A stretch of 64,000 nt of DNA from Alteromonas abrolhosensis (GCF_001953635.1 NZ_MEJH01000005.1:124001-188000); one strand, 5' to 3'. Positions 41,769 to 51,529 are shown, numbered from the stretch's first letter. Numbers and translations: made by a program. Notes: generated by a model not told the origin, from the sequence alone.

Positions 41769-42878
41769 ATGAGTCATCCAAATTGGAAACGCGTAGTCAT
41801 TAAAGTGGGTAGTGCATTGATATCGCCCAACCAACAAGGTTGTAGCAGTCACTACCTCTTGAGCATTGCGCAATTTATCGTGCGATGCAGAGCCAACGGT
41901 ACACAAGTTGTACTCGTGTCTTCTGGTTCTGTCGCAGCAGGTGCGCATCTGTTTCCAGAGCAAGAGAAGTCAGATATTGCGGTTAAAAAAGCAATGGCGG
42001 CAGCGGGTCAAACTGAAATGATCGCCACGTGGGACAGACTATTTGATTTTCCATCTGCCCAAATGCTTTTAACGCATGCTGACCTGCGAGACAGAGAGCG
42101 TTATGTAAGTATTCGTGAAACGATATTCAGTTTATTGGATAACAATATTCTGCCAATCGTGAATGAGAACGACACCGTTACCACCGACAAATTGAAAGTG
42201 GGTGATAACGATAATTTATCGGCCATGGTGGCGTCGGCAGCCGAAGCAGACGCGCTTATCATCTGTTCAGACATTGATGGGTTGTATGACAAGAACCCGC
42301 ATGAACATGACGACGCGAAATTGCTGAAGTCGGTTAATACCATTGATCAAAGCATTTATGACATGGCTGGTGGTGCGGTTAAAGGCGGTGTAGGCACCGG
42401 CGGAATGCGCACTAAAATTGAAGCGGCCGAAAAAGCCGTTTCGCATGGTATAGATACATATATTATTAACGGCTTTACTGAACTGTCGTTTAATATGCTG
42501 CTAGCAGGTGAAAACCCGGGCACGCATTTCGTACCTCATGATAAACCAATGCAAGAGAATGTGCATTGGATGCGCCATACGTCAAACGCGCAGGGTGAGG
42601 TGATAGTTGAAGGGGACTTTGACGCCTCTCTAGCTGGCGACGCAGAGCAGCTTACAAGTAGCGAGATTATAGACGTGAAAGGTGAGTTCTCGGTAGGCGA
42701 TACCATTCTAGTACGTAAAGAAGACGGTACTAAACTGGTGAAAGCCAAGTCGAATTACAGTAGCTGTTTATTGAATTTCATTGCGAATCAGGAAAACGAA
42801 GAATTCGCCCATGAGTTTGAGGAAAAGACTGGGCCAATTATTTCTGATCAGCACATAGCAAATCTGGAGAAAGAATGA
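41769..42878 (+). CDS. proB: Glutamate 5-kinase
   Basis: First step of proline synthesis. The 369-residue protein has the amino-acid-kinase domain with KVGSALI at the N-terminus, the active-site NENDTVTTDKLKVGDNDNLSA, and a C-terminal PUA domain (about 275-360). The length matches E. coli ProB (367). It overlaps proA by 4 bases (ATGA), so it is translationally coupled. Confidence 0.97.
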   Translation: MSHPNWKRVVIKVGSALISPNQQGCSSHYLLSIAQFIVRCRANGTQVVLVSSGSVAAGAHLFPEQEKSDIAVKKAMAAAGQTEMIATWDRLFDFPSAQMLLTHADLRDRERYVSIRETIFSLLDNNILPIVNENDTVTTDKLKVGDNDNLSAMVASAAEADALIICSDIDGLYDKNPHEHDDAKLLKSVNTIDQSIYDMAGGAVKGGVGTGGMRTKIEAAEKAVSHGIDTYIINGFTELSFNMLLAGENPGTHFVPHDKPMQENVHWMRHTSNAQGEVIVEGDFDASLAGDAEQLTSSEIIDVKGEFSVGDTILVRKEDGTKLVKAKSNYSSCLLNFIANQENEEFAHEFEEKTGPIISDQHIANLEKE

Positions 42879-44122
42879 GCATTATTACAGAGTTAGCACA
42901 ACAGGCAAAAAAAGCTGCACGTACACTGGCTATTTTAAGTGAAAGCCAGAAAAACGCGGTGTTAACTGAAATGGCCGCGGCAATTCGTGCAAATAAAAGC
43001 AAAATTATTGAAGTAAACGAAAAGGAAGTCGCGCGCGCCAAAGAAAATAACTTAGACGCAGCAATGGTTGATCGCTTAATACTTAATGAAGAGCGTATTG
43101 AAGCCATGGCTGAGGGTATTGAAGTTATTGTTGAACTTGACGATCCAGTAGGTAAAGAGCGCGTTATCGGTACTCGTCCAAACGGTATTGAGATTAAGAA
43201 AATGCGTATACCGCTTGGTGTTGTGTGCATGATATATGAAGCACGACCTAATGTTACTGCCGACGCAGGCGCGCTGTGCTTCAAATCGGGTAACGCAGTA
43301 ATATTACGTGGTGGTAAAGAAGCATTGGATACCAGCTTAGCCATTGCTGAGCTTATGCAAGATGTGCTGGAAAAACACAACTTGCCGAAAGCATTGGTTA
43401 CGGTTGTGCCAAATCCTGACCGCGCATTAATGCAAGAGCTAATGGAACAACGCGACTATATTGACGTTATTATTCCACGTGGTGGCGAAGGCCTTATTAA
43501 CTACGTGACTGATAACGCCAAGGTGCCAGTTATTCAGCACTTTAAAGGTGTGTGTCACCTTTACGTAGACAAAGATGCAAATTTAGATAAAGCGATGGCG
43601 CTACTTCTAAACGGTAAGACACAACGTACCGGCGTGTGTAATGCTTTGGAAGGTCTAGTTGTACACCAGGCTATTGCGGGTGATTTTCTGCCAAAAGTGG
43701 CCGAGGCGTTTAAAGAAAAAGGCGTTAAGGTTCACGTTAATGAGAAAGGTAGCCAGTACTTCGACGGCGCTGACGTTATTTCTGAAGACGCGTACGGTGA
43801 AGAGTATCTTGGCCTTGAAATCGCGATTCGCGTGGTTGACGATTTCGACGCTGCGGTTGACCACATTGCGCAGTTTGGTAGTAACCACACGGAAGTAATT
43901 TGTACTGAAGATGCGGAAAAAGGCAAGCTGTTCCAACGTACAGTTGATGCAAGTGTAGTAATGGTTAATGCCTCTTCACGCTTCTCAGACGGCAGTCAGC
44001 TTGGCTTAGGTGCAGAAATTGGTATCGCAACCACTAAACTGCATGCTTATGGCCCAATGGGCTTGGAGTCATTGACTTCAGAGAAATATTTAGTGAATGG
44101 CGAAGGCCAAATTCGCGACTAA
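42875..44122 (+). CDS. proA: Gamma-glutamyl phosphate reductase
   Basis: Reduces gamma-glutamyl phosphate, the ProB product, to glutamate semialdehyde. The 415-residue aldehyde-dehydrogenase-fold protein (E. coli 417) has the catalytic cysteine in TGVCNALE, with KSGNAVILRGGKEA earlier and the C-terminal LGLGAEIGIATTKLHAYGPMGL. A terminator follows 57 bases later. Confidence 0.97.
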   Translation: MSIITELAQQAKKAARTLAILSESQKNAVLTEMAAAIRANKSKIIEVNEKEVARAKENNLDAAMVDRLILNEERIEAMAEGIEVIVELDDPVGKERVIGTRPNGIEIKKMRIPLGVVCMIYEARPNVTADAGALCFKSGNAVILRGGKEALDTSLAIAELMQDVLEKHNLPKALVTVVPNPDRALMQELMEQRDYIDVIIPRGGEGLINYVTDNAKVPVIQHFKGVCHLYVDKDANLDKAMALLLNGKTQRTGVCNALEGLVVHQAIAGDFLPKVAEAFKEKGVKVHVNEKGSQYFDGADVISEDAYGEEYLGLEIAIRVVDDFDAAVDHIAQFGSNHTEVICTEDAEKGKLFQRTVDASVVMVNASSRFSDGSQLGLGAEIGIATTKLHAYGPMGLESLTSEKYLVNGEGQIRD

Positions 44123-44178
44123 TAAAAAGATGTTTTAACTGGTCGGCATTGTGCCGCGAGTTTACATGCTTCATAATT

Positions 44179-44209
44179 AAAAGCGCTGACATTCGTCGGC
44201 GCTTTTTTT
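44179..44209 (+). terminator. Rho-independent terminator after proA
   Basis: A 12-bp stem (44179-44190 with 44195-44206, one G-T pair) and a 4-base loop, followed by a T run. It ends the putP-proB-proA unit. Confidence 0.88.
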
Positions 44210-44252
44210 CGCCTATTCAAATATTTACCCTCGGAGTACAGACGGAGCCTAC

Positions 44253-45203
44253 ATGGAGATTGTGATAGAACCAGCGCAGTTATGGCATCAATTTATAACC
44301 TTTGCCAACGATTATAAACTGCTGACATCTCTAGTACTTTTAATTGTACTGCACTTTATTAAAAAGGGTGTGCTGCGCCTTATCAGGCGTATTAGTTCTC
44401 ATCGCGGTGAAGACCGTCGAAATCAAATTAATATTTTAGAGCAGTTAGGCAACGCCTTTATCATCATTGTGCTAATGATGGTGTGGAGCTCTGAGATCCA
44501 AACATTGGCAATTTCCATTGCTGCCTTTATGGTGGCAATTGTGCTGGCAACCCGCGAGTTTATTCAGTGCTTTATGGGGTTCATTTACTACCTGGGCGCA
44601 CGGCCGTTCAGGGTAGGCGACTGGATCCAAATGAACAACATCATTGGTGAAGTAGTAGAGATGGACTGGGCGAAAACGGCGCTTTTAGAAGTAGACCCTG
44701 AAAGCTTTAACTACACGGGTAAACACGTGTACGTGCCTAATAGCCAGCTAGTGACCCAAACTGTACGAAATCTTAACTTTATGCGTCGCTACCGTTTGCA
44801 TTCATTCGAAATAGTGAACGAGCCTTCTGTAAACGCCTATAGTTTGCTTCCAGCGTTTCATGCCAGGGCTCAAGCACATTGTGAATATTTCCGCGACGTA
44901 GCAGAGCGCTACAAAGGCTTAATTGAACGTCACTTAGAGCAAGAATTTATTCGCATCGACCCCGAGGTTGAGATTAAAACCAATGAACTTGCCAAAGTAG
45001 TGGTGAAGGTAAGCTTGTTTTGCCCTACAGCCGAAGCTCATGAATTAGAACATAAAATGTGCTCAGACTGGTTAAGCCTGTGGTTTAAAGCGCAAAAAGA
45101 AGAACAGCGTCAGCTGCATGCTCAGAACAATGATTCGTCATCAGCACCAAACCAGGCTAAAGCATTATCTGAAGCTCAGACAACTACTAGCGGTGCGCTA
45201 TAG
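44253..45203 (+). CDS. MscS-family mechanosensitive channel
   Basis: A 316-residue inner-membrane protein. Three hydrophobic segments lie in the first 120 residues. The last is followed by the MscS core GFIYYLGARPFRVGDWIQMNNIIGEVVEMDW and a beta domain with YVPNSQLVTQTVRN. A C-terminal alpha/beta domain and a polar tail rich in Gln, Ser and Ala close the protein. It would release solutes on osmotic downshock, matching the neighbouring proline genes. The HNH gene converges on it from the right. Confidence 0.9.
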   Translation: MEIVIEPAQLWHQFITFANDYKLLTSLVLLIVLHFIKKGVLRLIRRISSHRGEDRRNQINILEQLGNAFIIIVLMMVWSSEIQTLAISIAAFMVAIVLATREFIQCFMGFIYYLGARPFRVGDWIQMNNIIGEVVEMDWAKTALLEVDPESFNYTGKHVYVPNSQLVTQTVRNLNFMRRYRLHSFEIVNEPSVNAYSLLPAFHARAQAHCEYFRDVAERYKGLIERHLEQEFIRIDPEVEIKTNELAKVVVKVSLFCPTAEAHELEHKMCSDWLSLWFKAQKEEQRQLHAQNNDSSSAPNQAKALSEAQTTTSGAL

Positions 45204-45206
45204 CCT

Positions 45207-45761
45207 TTATTCTAGGCACTTCCATTCTCGGTGGCTGGTGAAATGGCCTTGTAAAAAGGCCATTTGATCAGCCAAAATCCGCCTGTTCATCAAGTAAAAA
45301 CGCTCGTATACATTGGGCCTGAACGGAACTGCGAGTAGGGGCATGTTTGCTTCTTCTGGCGTTTTCGCGCCTTTCGCGTGATTACACCGTTGGCAAGCAG
45401 TGGCAACGTTCGTCCAACTGTCTTTTCCGCCGCGAGAGCGGGGGATAATGTGGTCTCGGGTAAGCTGCTTTGGCGTAAACTTATTGCCGCAGTACATACA
45501 CAGGTAGCTATCGCGCCTAAACAAATAGCGATTAGTAAGGGCAACTTTGCCAGATAAATCTGTTACCTTGCCATCGCACGCGATAATACTAGACAGGGTA
45601 AGCTGACTTTGCAGCCCTTCGTGATTCCAGCCTCCCTTAAGCGTAATAGCATCGCTACCTAGCTCAAATAGCACCTTATCTTGACTGTAAAGCTTTGCGG
45701 CTTGTTCAACATCTATCCACTCTTGTGGCATGCCTGCTTTATTAAGTCGAAGTACCAACAT
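45207..45761 (-). CDS. HNH endonuclease domain protein
   Basis: About 184 residues from the ATG at 45761, which follows AAAGGAG; the open frame extends 6 codons further up. The C-terminal half is a zinc-binding HNH fold: CMYCGNKF, then LTRDHIIPRSRGGKDSWTN and ACQRCNHAKG, giving the paired CxxC cysteines and the HNH core. The N-terminal half (about 1-85) is a strand-rich region of unknown role. Stand-alone HNH proteins of this kind are common in bacteria and their targets are mostly unknown. It is a single gene diverging from pnp across a 350-base gap. Confidence 0.88.
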   Translation of the reverse strand: MLVLRLNKAGMPQEWIDVEQAAKLYSQDKVLFELGSDAITLKGGWNHEGLQSQLTLSSIIACDGKVTDLSGKVALTNRYLFRRDSYLCMYCGNKFTPKQLTRDHIIPRSRGGKDSWTNVATACQRCNHAKGAKTPEEANMPLLAVPFRPNVYERFYLMNRRILADQMAFLQGHFTSHREWKCLE

Positions 45762-46112
45762 GGTTATCTCCTTTAGCACACTAATATTAGACGTTCTTGT
45801 TGTGGTTAATCACTTCTGCGCATTCGTTACACGTGATGTTTATTTAAGTTCTTACTTTGTTCGCTTTTTGTTCTAGCATACGCTGTTTTGTGTCAGTATG
45901 ATGAAAATATAGTCAATAATTGAAATTTCACAGATATTTCATATAGTCATGGTGCTATAGGTGGTAGCGGGTAAAGACCGAGTTGATTACAAAATAGTAC
46001 GACAAATTCCGCGCGGGGCTGCATTTGGCCATGGTATTAACGCCACTTCAAAGCTATACTATGCGCCGCGTTTAAAAGCGATAAAATAAAGATTGAAATT
46101 AAAGGACAAATA
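45762..46112. other. Intergenic region between HNH gene and pnp
   Basis: This 351-base gap carries the promoters of both divergent genes. A TATACT-like -10 candidate lies near 46055 with no good -35. The leader upstream of the pnp GTG, from about 46070, holds a short GCG-rich hairpin that might be an RNase III or PNPase autoregulation site, as known for E. coli pnp, but I cannot define it. Confidence 0.4.
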
Positions 46113-48224
46113 GTGACTCCTATTACTAAATCATTTCAGTATGGACAGCATACTGTAACTCTAGAGACGGGTGTAATTGCTCGTCAGGCAACAGCTGCGG
46201 TTCTTGCGAGCATGGACGATACGTCTGTACTGGTAACAGTAGTTGGTAAAAAAGAAGCTAAAGCAGATCAAGACTTCTTTCCACTTACTGTTAACTACCA
46301 AGAAAAAGCGTACGCTGCGGGTAAAATCCCAGGTGGTTTCTTCAAGCGTGAAGGTCGTCCATCTGAAGGTGAAACACTGATTGCACGTCTTATCGACCGT
46401 CCAATCCGCCCATTATTCCCAGAAGGTTTCAAAAACGAAGTACAAGTTGTTGTTACTGTAATGTCTGCTAACCCAGATATCCCTACAGACATCATCTCTA
46501 TGATTGGTACTTCAGCAGCCCTTGCTATCTCTGGTATTCCTTTCAACGGCCCAATTGGTGCGGCTCGTGTTGGTTATAGCAACGGTGAATACATTCTAAA
46601 TACACGCGCAGAAGAGCAAGCTGAAAGCGAGCTTGACCTTGTTGTTGCGGGTACTGAAGGCGCAGTACTTATGGTTGAATCAGAAGCAAGCGTGCTTTCT
46701 GAAGACACCATGCTAGGTGCGGTTATGTTCGGTCACGAGCAAATGCAAACTGTAGTTAACGCAGTTAACGAATTTGCAGCTGAAGTTGGCACTGAGAAGT
46801 GGGACTGGACACCAGAAGCAGAAAATACTGCGCTTAAAGACAAAGTTAAAGCACTAGCTGAAGCAGAAATGACTGCGGCTTACCAGATTTCTGACAAGTT
46901 AGAGCGTAAAGACGCGGTAACTGCGGCAACTGAAAAAGCGCTTGCAGCCATTATTGCTGAAGACGAAACGCAAGACCAGAAAGAAGTACTAGACCTTCTT
47001 CACGAACTTGAGTCTGACGTTGTACGTTCACGCATTCTATCTGGCGCGCCGCGTATCGATGGTCGTGACCCTGCAATGATCCGTGCACTAGACGTAGCGA
47101 CAGGTATTCTTCCTCGTACTCACGGTTCTGCACTATTTACTCGTGGTGAAACTCAGGCCCTTGTAGCTGCTACTCTTGGTACAGAGCGTGACGCACAGAT
47201 GATTGACGAGCTTCAAGGTAAGCGCGACAGCCGTTTCATGCTTCACTACAACTTCCCTCCATACTGTGTTGGTGAAACCGGTATGATTGGTTCGCCTAAG
47301 CGTCGTGAAATTGGTCACGGTCGTCTAGCGAAGCGTGGTATTCAAGCAGTAATGCCAAGTGAAGAAGAATTCCCGTACGTAGTACGTGTGGTTTCTGAAA
47401 TCACAGAATCAAACGGTTCGTCTTCAATGGCTTCGGTATGTGGTACTTCACTAGCGCTTATGGATGCAGGTGTTCCAATTAAAGCGTCTGTTGCGGGGAT
47501 CGCAATGGGTCTAGTTAAGAGTGACGACAACTTTGTTGTACTTTCAGACATCCTTGGTGACGAAGATCACCTTGGCGACATGGACTTTAAAGTAGCGGGT
47601 ACTACCGAAGGTATTACTGCACTTCAAATGGACATTAAGATTGAAGGTATCACTAAAGAAATCATGCAAATTGCGCTTAAACAAGCAAAAGAAGCACGTT
47701 TGCACATTCTTAAAGTAATGGACGAAGCGATTGGCGGTCACCGTGAAGAGCTAAGTGAATTTGCTCCACGCATTTACACAATGAAGATTGACCAAGACAA
47801 GATTCGTGACGTTATCGGTAAAGGCGGCGCAATGATCCGTCAAATTACTGAAGAGTCTGACACTAACATCGAGATTGAAGACGACGGTACTATCAAAATC
47901 TTCGCGACAGAGCGTGCGAAAGCAGACATCGCTATTAGCAAGATTGAGCAAGTAACGGCTGAAATTGAAGTTGGTAAGACTTACAACGGTAAGATTACAC
48001 GTATTGTAGACTTCGGTGCGTTCGTAGAAGTACTTCCAGGTAAAGAAGGTCTTGTTCACATTTCTCAAATCGCTCACGAGCGTGTGAACAAAGTAACTGA
48101 CTACCTAGAAGAAGGCCAAATGGTTGACGTTAAGGTTATGGAAATCGATCGCCAAAACCGTGTACGTTTAAGCATTAAAGAGCTTCTAGAAAAGCCTGCG
48201 CCTAAGTCTGACGACGCAGAGTAA
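46113..48224 (+). CDS. pnp: Polyribonucleotide nucleotidyltransferase
   Basis: 3'-5' phosphorolytic exoribonuclease of the RNA degradosome. The 703-residue protein has two RNase PH-like domains (first core with the [16 protein letters not shown] loop, second with the [28 protein letters not shown] active site), then a KH domain ([14 protein letters not shown]) and an S1 domain ([24 protein letters not shown]). The start is GTG after AAAGGA. In E. coli pnp follows rpsO; here an HNH gene is upstream on the other strand and no rpsO is seen. It is closed by a terminator. Confidence 0.98.
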   Translation: MTPITKSFQYGQHTVTLETGVIARQATAAVLASMDDTSVLVTVVGKKEAKADQDFFPLTVNYQEKAYAAGKIPGGFFKREGRPSEGETLIARLIDRPIRPLFPEGFKNEVQVVVTVMSANPDIPTDIISMIGTSAALAISGIPFNGPIGAARVGYSNGEYILNTRAEEQAESELDLVVAGTEGAVLMVESEASVLSEDTMLGAVMFGHEQMQTVVNAVNEFAAEVGTEKWDWTPEAENTALKDKVKALAEAEMTAAYQISDKLERKDAVTAATEKALAAIIAEDETQDQKEVLDLLHELESDVVRSRILSGAPRIDGRDPAMIRALDVATGILPRTHGSALFTRGETQALVAATLGTERDAQMIDELQGKRDSRFMLHYNFPPYCVGETGMIGSPKRREIGHGRLAKRGIQAVMPSEEEFPYVVRVVSEITESNGSSSMASVCGTSLALMDAGVPIKASVAGIAMGLVKSDDNFVVLSDILGDEDHLGDMDFKVAGTTEGITALQMDIKIEGITKEIMQIALKQAKEARLHILKVMDEAIGGHREELSEFAPRIYTMKIDQDKIRDVIGKGGAMIRQITEESDTNIEIEDDGTIKIFATERAKADIAISKIEQVTAEIEVGKTYNGKITRIVDFGAFVEVLPGKEGLVHISQIAHERVNKVTDYLEEGQMVDVKVMEIDRQNRVRLSIKELLEKPAPKSDDAE

Positions 48225-48263
48225 TGCCGATTAGGTTTTAAACCTAGTTAGCTGTATATGAGT

Positions 48264-48289
48264 AAAAAGGGAGCTTGGCTCCCTTTTTT
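48264..48289 (+). terminator. Rho-independent terminator after pnp
   Basis: A 10-bp stem of GGGAGC/GCTCCC with A and T arms, loop TTG, then T6. It lies about 40 bases after the pnp stop. Confidence 0.9.
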
Positions 48290-48385
48290 CGTTTTAGGTT
48301 TTAAAAACACTAACGGGTTGGGTTTCACCTATTAACCCACACATTCAACCTATAACGAAAAGCGCTTTTTTAGAGGTATTTGAAA

Positions 48386-48679
48386 ATGGATAAGCAAACG
48401 CAAACCGAAGTAGAAGCAGCGGTATTTCGCCGCTTAATAGAACACTTAGATTCAAATAAAGACGTTCAGAACATCGACCTGATGATTTTGGCCGATTTCT
48501 GCCGTAACTGCTTAGCAAAATGGTATTCGGCCGCTGCAAGCGAGCAGGGCGCTGATATCGACTACGAAGCCGCACGTGAAGTGGTATACAAAATGCCGTA
48601 TTCAGAGTGGAAAGAGAAGTACCAGCTTCCTGCCACTGACGAGCAGTTGGAGAAGTTGGCTGCTAGGCAGGGGAAGTAG
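48386..48679 (+). CDS. DUF1244 family protein
   Basis: A 97-residue protein of the DUF1244 family, which is common in proteobacteria. The hallmark segment VQNIDLMILADFCRNCLAKWY is complete, and the cysteines of RNC and FC are conserved. The ATG at 48386 follows AGAGG by about nine bases. Function unknown. It is the last clear core gene before the cassette-like region. Confidence 0.88.
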   Translation: MDKQTQTEVEAAVFRRLIEHLDSNKDVQNIDLMILADFCRNCLAKWYSAAASEQGADIDYEAAREVVYKMPYSEWKEKYQLPATDEQLEKLAARQGK

Positions 48680-48714
48680 TTTTTAGATAGGACGGAACTT
48701 GTCTTTGTGTTTTG

Positions 48715-48739
48715 AAAGCCAGCTTATGCTGGCTTTTTT
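48715..48739 (+). terminator. Rho-independent terminator after DUF1244 gene
   Basis: A 9-bp stem (48715-48723 with 48728-48736) is followed by a T run. It ends the core transcript and marks the left limit of the cassette region. Confidence 0.9.
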
Positions 48740-48947
48740 GTTTTTGGGGTGGGGGCTGAAGTACCTTCTATACTTCTAGTTAGTATCTTTGATATACGAG
48801 TGATAAAAGGTATTTCGGTTTTTCTTTATTTTTCTGTTGGTTGTGGGGTATTGTAGTTCTAAGTACAAGGACAGGTTCCCGAAAGTTGTGTGGATTAGCA
48901 TGACGGTTTGGGGACGAGTAAGCTGTTAGCTGACCCGAAGGAGAAAT

Positions 48948-49718
48948 ATGTACCCCAATACAGAAGCTTTCTTGAGACTTAGAGAGCAAACTCAAGCAGT
49001 CTTAGATTTTACAGTTTTGATTTCAAACTCTGTTCCTTTATTAAAAATGACAATGAAAAATATTGATAAGGGTATCGAAGGGGCTCAGCTCGCCAAACCT
49101 GATCATTTTAAGGGAGAACAGAATCCTGATCAGTTGAAATCTTACGCAGCTGAGTATAAGAAAAATCTTAGTAAATATGTTTTATTAAGTAACTTTAGCT
49201 ACTTTGAGGTTTATGTCGTAGATGCTGTAGAAGAAATGCTAGGGTTTCATGGCGGGGCAGAAAAGTTGATTGAGGATGCAAGGAATAGGTGTCAAAAGCA
49301 CGTGAATCCTACTGATCAAACTATTGTTAAAAATAGAAGCAAACTACAAGATTCATTTAAGAATAAAAATAAAGAAAAATATCAGAAATTTACTCGTTTA
49401 TTACAGGATAAGAACTTTAAATTCCCATCTGAACTTCTGTCAGCATACGGAGTACAGAAGCTTTGTGAAAACTTAAAAAATCTAAAAAGTGTCGGCATCC
49501 CTGAGTTGCTAATTGACGGGCTACACTTCCCAATGACCGAAGCTGAAGTTATTGAATTTCATAAAATTCGAGATATAAGGAATAAGATAGCTCACGGCAA
49601 ACGAAAAACCTTTGATATGCCAAGCGCAATGAAGCACACCAAATTTCTAAGGGAATTATCAGTAAGAATAGACCGACATATAGTTAACAACTATTTCGTT
49701 ATTGAGCGTTTTTCATGA
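48948..49718 (+). CDS. HEPN-domain protein, first of three
   Basis: A 256-residue helical cytoplasmic protein. Near the C-terminus it has the HEPN catalytic signature R-x4-H, RNKIAH at residues 211-216, flanked by hydrophobic helices as in the RiboL-PSP/MAE_28990 type. An N-terminal helical part includes LSNFSYFEVYVVDAVEEML. HEPN proteins with this motif are often metal-independent RNases used as toxins or antiphage effectors. It starts at an ATG after GAAGGAG. The first attC-like site lies just beyond its stop. No antitoxin (for example an MNT nucleotidyltransferase) is seen next to it. Confidence 0.75.
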   Translation: MYPNTEAFLRLREQTQAVLDFTVLISNSVPLLKMTMKNIDKGIEGAQLAKPDHFKGEQNPDQLKSYAAEYKKNLSKYVLLSNFSYFEVYVVDAVEEMLGFHGGAEKLIEDARNRCQKHVNPTDQTIVKNRSKLQDSFKNKNKEKYQKFTRLLQDKNFKFPSELLSAYGVQKLCENLKNLKSVGIPELLIDGLHFPMTEAEVIEFHKIRDIRNKIAHGKRKTFDMPSAMKHTKFLRELSVRIDRHIVNNYFVIERFS

Positions 49719-49729
49719 GGTTGTCAGCA

Positions 49730-49800
49730 GCTAACAAACGCATGTTGTCGGACTGTTTTTCCGCTTCGCTCCAAAATACCCGCAAATGCGGGCGTTATAT
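49730..49800 (+). repeat. attC-like recombination site
   Basis: Begins with TAACAAACGCAT and ends with ATGCGGGCGTTATAT, so the outer arms pair (TAAC..CGCAT with ATGCG..GTTA). A GCTTCGC element lies in the middle. This is the shape of integron attC sites in marine gammaproteobacteria. The terminal GTTATAT departs from the GTTRRRY consensus. Confidence 0.75.
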
Positions 49801-49815
49801 TTTCTCCGAGGGTTT

Positions 49816-51414
49816 ATGAATAAAATTGAAAATTTGTACGGAAACGATCTTGAAACGAAGTATTTTTATATTTTCCCTGTGGAGAGACTTGATTTAAAAA
49901 ATGAAGAGTCACTTGGAAACATAAGAATCTTTCCAAAAGGCTGGATCGATATTGATGATATGTTTAGCAATACAATTATCATGCTTCAAGAAGATAAAGA
50001 TAAATTTGATTCAAACATTGAGAAATTTAAATCAAACCCTTTAGTAGTAATCAATGATCAAACTTATGCTGATTACCCTGGGAGCATATCAAGTGATTTG
50101 CAAATTATGACTACTGCAATATCTAAAGCCTCCATAATTATCGATTATATAAAATTTGAGTTTTGCTCCTTAGTTACTCCTAAAACCATGCCAGCAAGGT
50201 TGGGGCAAGTTACATCAGGCGAGACGTTGCTGTTAATGTACAATGGGAAAAGTAGTCCTTTTACTCGTATCATAGATACTACGATCTACAGTAATACTTT
50301 AACGGCGGGTGTAGGTTTAGATATTAACTCTGAAATTTTCACTAATTTTAAGCTATTAAATGCTGATATTGGAGAGGTTGGGAACATAGCGAAACAAGCG
50401 TTGAGAATGTTTTCAAACGCACTGGAAGAAAATGATAATACAGGGAAATTCATCGAAATAATGAGATTGTTTGAATTTATCGCCGATCCAAATAGTTTTA
50501 CTAAGTTTCAGAAGGTTAGAACAAAAATTGCGGCTCATATAGCCGAAAACAGCTCGGATATTCATAGATTGCAGGAAGAGTTTAAATACTATTCTAGCGG
50601 TGATAATGAAGATGGATTGCGTACGGAGATAATTCACAATGGTAAGAGTATAGAAGTATTGATACCAGAACTTAGTAAACAAACAGATCTTTTCAATAAA
50701 TTACAGTTATACATAACCAAATGCATCAAAGATCTAGTTTGTTTTTACAATAAAAGCTGGCTTGAACTAGAAGTTATTAGAGATACAAAATTAGAAGAAG
50801 CAAAAAAAAACAAAGTAAAAAATAAAACCGTAAATTACTCCAACACTGCCGTTTTAATTGATGTTAATTTCCTTGCTGAATCAATTGAAAAGTTTTCGCC
50901 AATTTATAAAGAGCTGCACCCAGAAGGTGACTTTAGTAATTTAAAATTAGAGGAATTAGTTTATCAAGCTTTACTTAACTGTAGAATGTTAGAAGAAAAG
51001 AAAACTTATAAAGTTTTTGCCTTTTCTAATACTATTGATGATATTCCCTTAGTTAAAATACCTATTTCATCATTAGATGGCGCAAAGCTTAAAGGTAATA
51101 ATTGCCTTTTTGAGTTTGTTGCATTTGCCTTCGAGGAAAAATTAAAAAAAATAGAGTCTATTTTCGAGGTCACTCACGATATTTTTCAAGACAAGTCTTC
51201 TTTTGATTCTTCAGCCCTTACTTTTCAAAATGTTGTGTTTATTGGAGATGATCCTGAATATATTGATCTTCTGAAAAATGTGAATGCGAAAGACAATCGA
51301 AATTTAGTTGTTGTAAAATGTTCACATTATTCTCAAATGGAACTTCGAATTCCATTTTTTGATGTAGGGCATTTAGTAGGAATGTCATTTGGTCTGTCAG
51401 CTAGTCAGTTATGA
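49816..51414 (+). CDS. HEPN-motif protein with possible NYN/PIN-like C-terminal domain
   Basis: A 532-residue protein starting at the ATG at 49816, just after GAGGG; the frame continues into the attC site, so the earlier ATG at 49786 is unlikely. The central region carries R-x4-H (RTEIIH, R269-H274), the HEPN signature seen in ApeA-type proteins. Beyond residue 340 the order LIDVNFLAES, KVFAFSN, VVFIGDDPEYIDLL and LVVVKCSHYS recalls a NYN/PIN nuclease core with spaced Asp residues. Both parts would cut RNA. The codon use is AT-rich, as in the neighbouring cassettes. I cannot name a family. Confidence 0.6.
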   Translation: MNKIENLYGNDLETKYFYIFPVERLDLKNEESLGNIRIFPKGWIDIDDMFSNTIIMLQEDKDKFDSNIEKFKSNPLVVINDQTYADYPGSISSDLQIMTTAISKASIIIDYIKFEFCSLVTPKTMPARLGQVTSGETLLLMYNGKSSPFTRIIDTTIYSNTLTAGVGLDINSEIFTNFKLLNADIGEVGNIAKQALRMFSNALEENDNTGKFIEIMRLFEFIADPNSFTKFQKVRTKIAAHIAENSSDIHRLQEEFKYYSSGDNEDGLRTEIIHNGKSIEVLIPELSKQTDLFNKLQLYITKCIKDLVCFYNKSWLELEVIRDTKLEEAKKNKVKNKTVNYSNTAVLIDVNFLAESIEKFSPIYKELHPEGDFSNLKLEELVYQALLNCRMLEEKKTYKVFAFSNTIDDIPLVKIPISSLDGAKLKGNNCLFEFVAFAFEEKLKKIESIFEVTHDIFQDKSSFDSSALTFQNVVFIGDDPEYIDLLKNVNAKDNRNLVVVKCSHYSQMELRIPFFDVGHLVGMSFGLSASQL

Positions 51415-51417
51415 AAA

Positions 51418-51513
51418 TATAACAAGGCAATTAAGTCGGATTCGTAACAGTTGGCTCGTTCCGCTTCGCTCCATTTTAGCCAACGATTACTCACCGCTTA
51501 TAGCGGCTTTAGT
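51418..51513 (+). repeat. attC-like recombination site
   Basis: Starts ATAACAAGGC three bases after the preceding stop and ends GCGGCTTTAG, a changed GGCGTTAG. The internal 7-bp stem GTTGGCT/AGCCAAC (51450-51456 with 51478-51484) holds a CCGCTTCGCTCC centre nearly identical to the one at 49761-49772. The R' end is degenerate, so recombination competence is doubtful. Confidence 0.65.
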
Positions 51514-51529
51514 CACCAAGGAGGATTAA

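Noticed and set aside
48740-48947. Possible attI site or integrase remnant in front of the first HEPN gene
   Set aside because: A TTAGC-type core near 48925 is too short, and no integrase motif is present on either strand.
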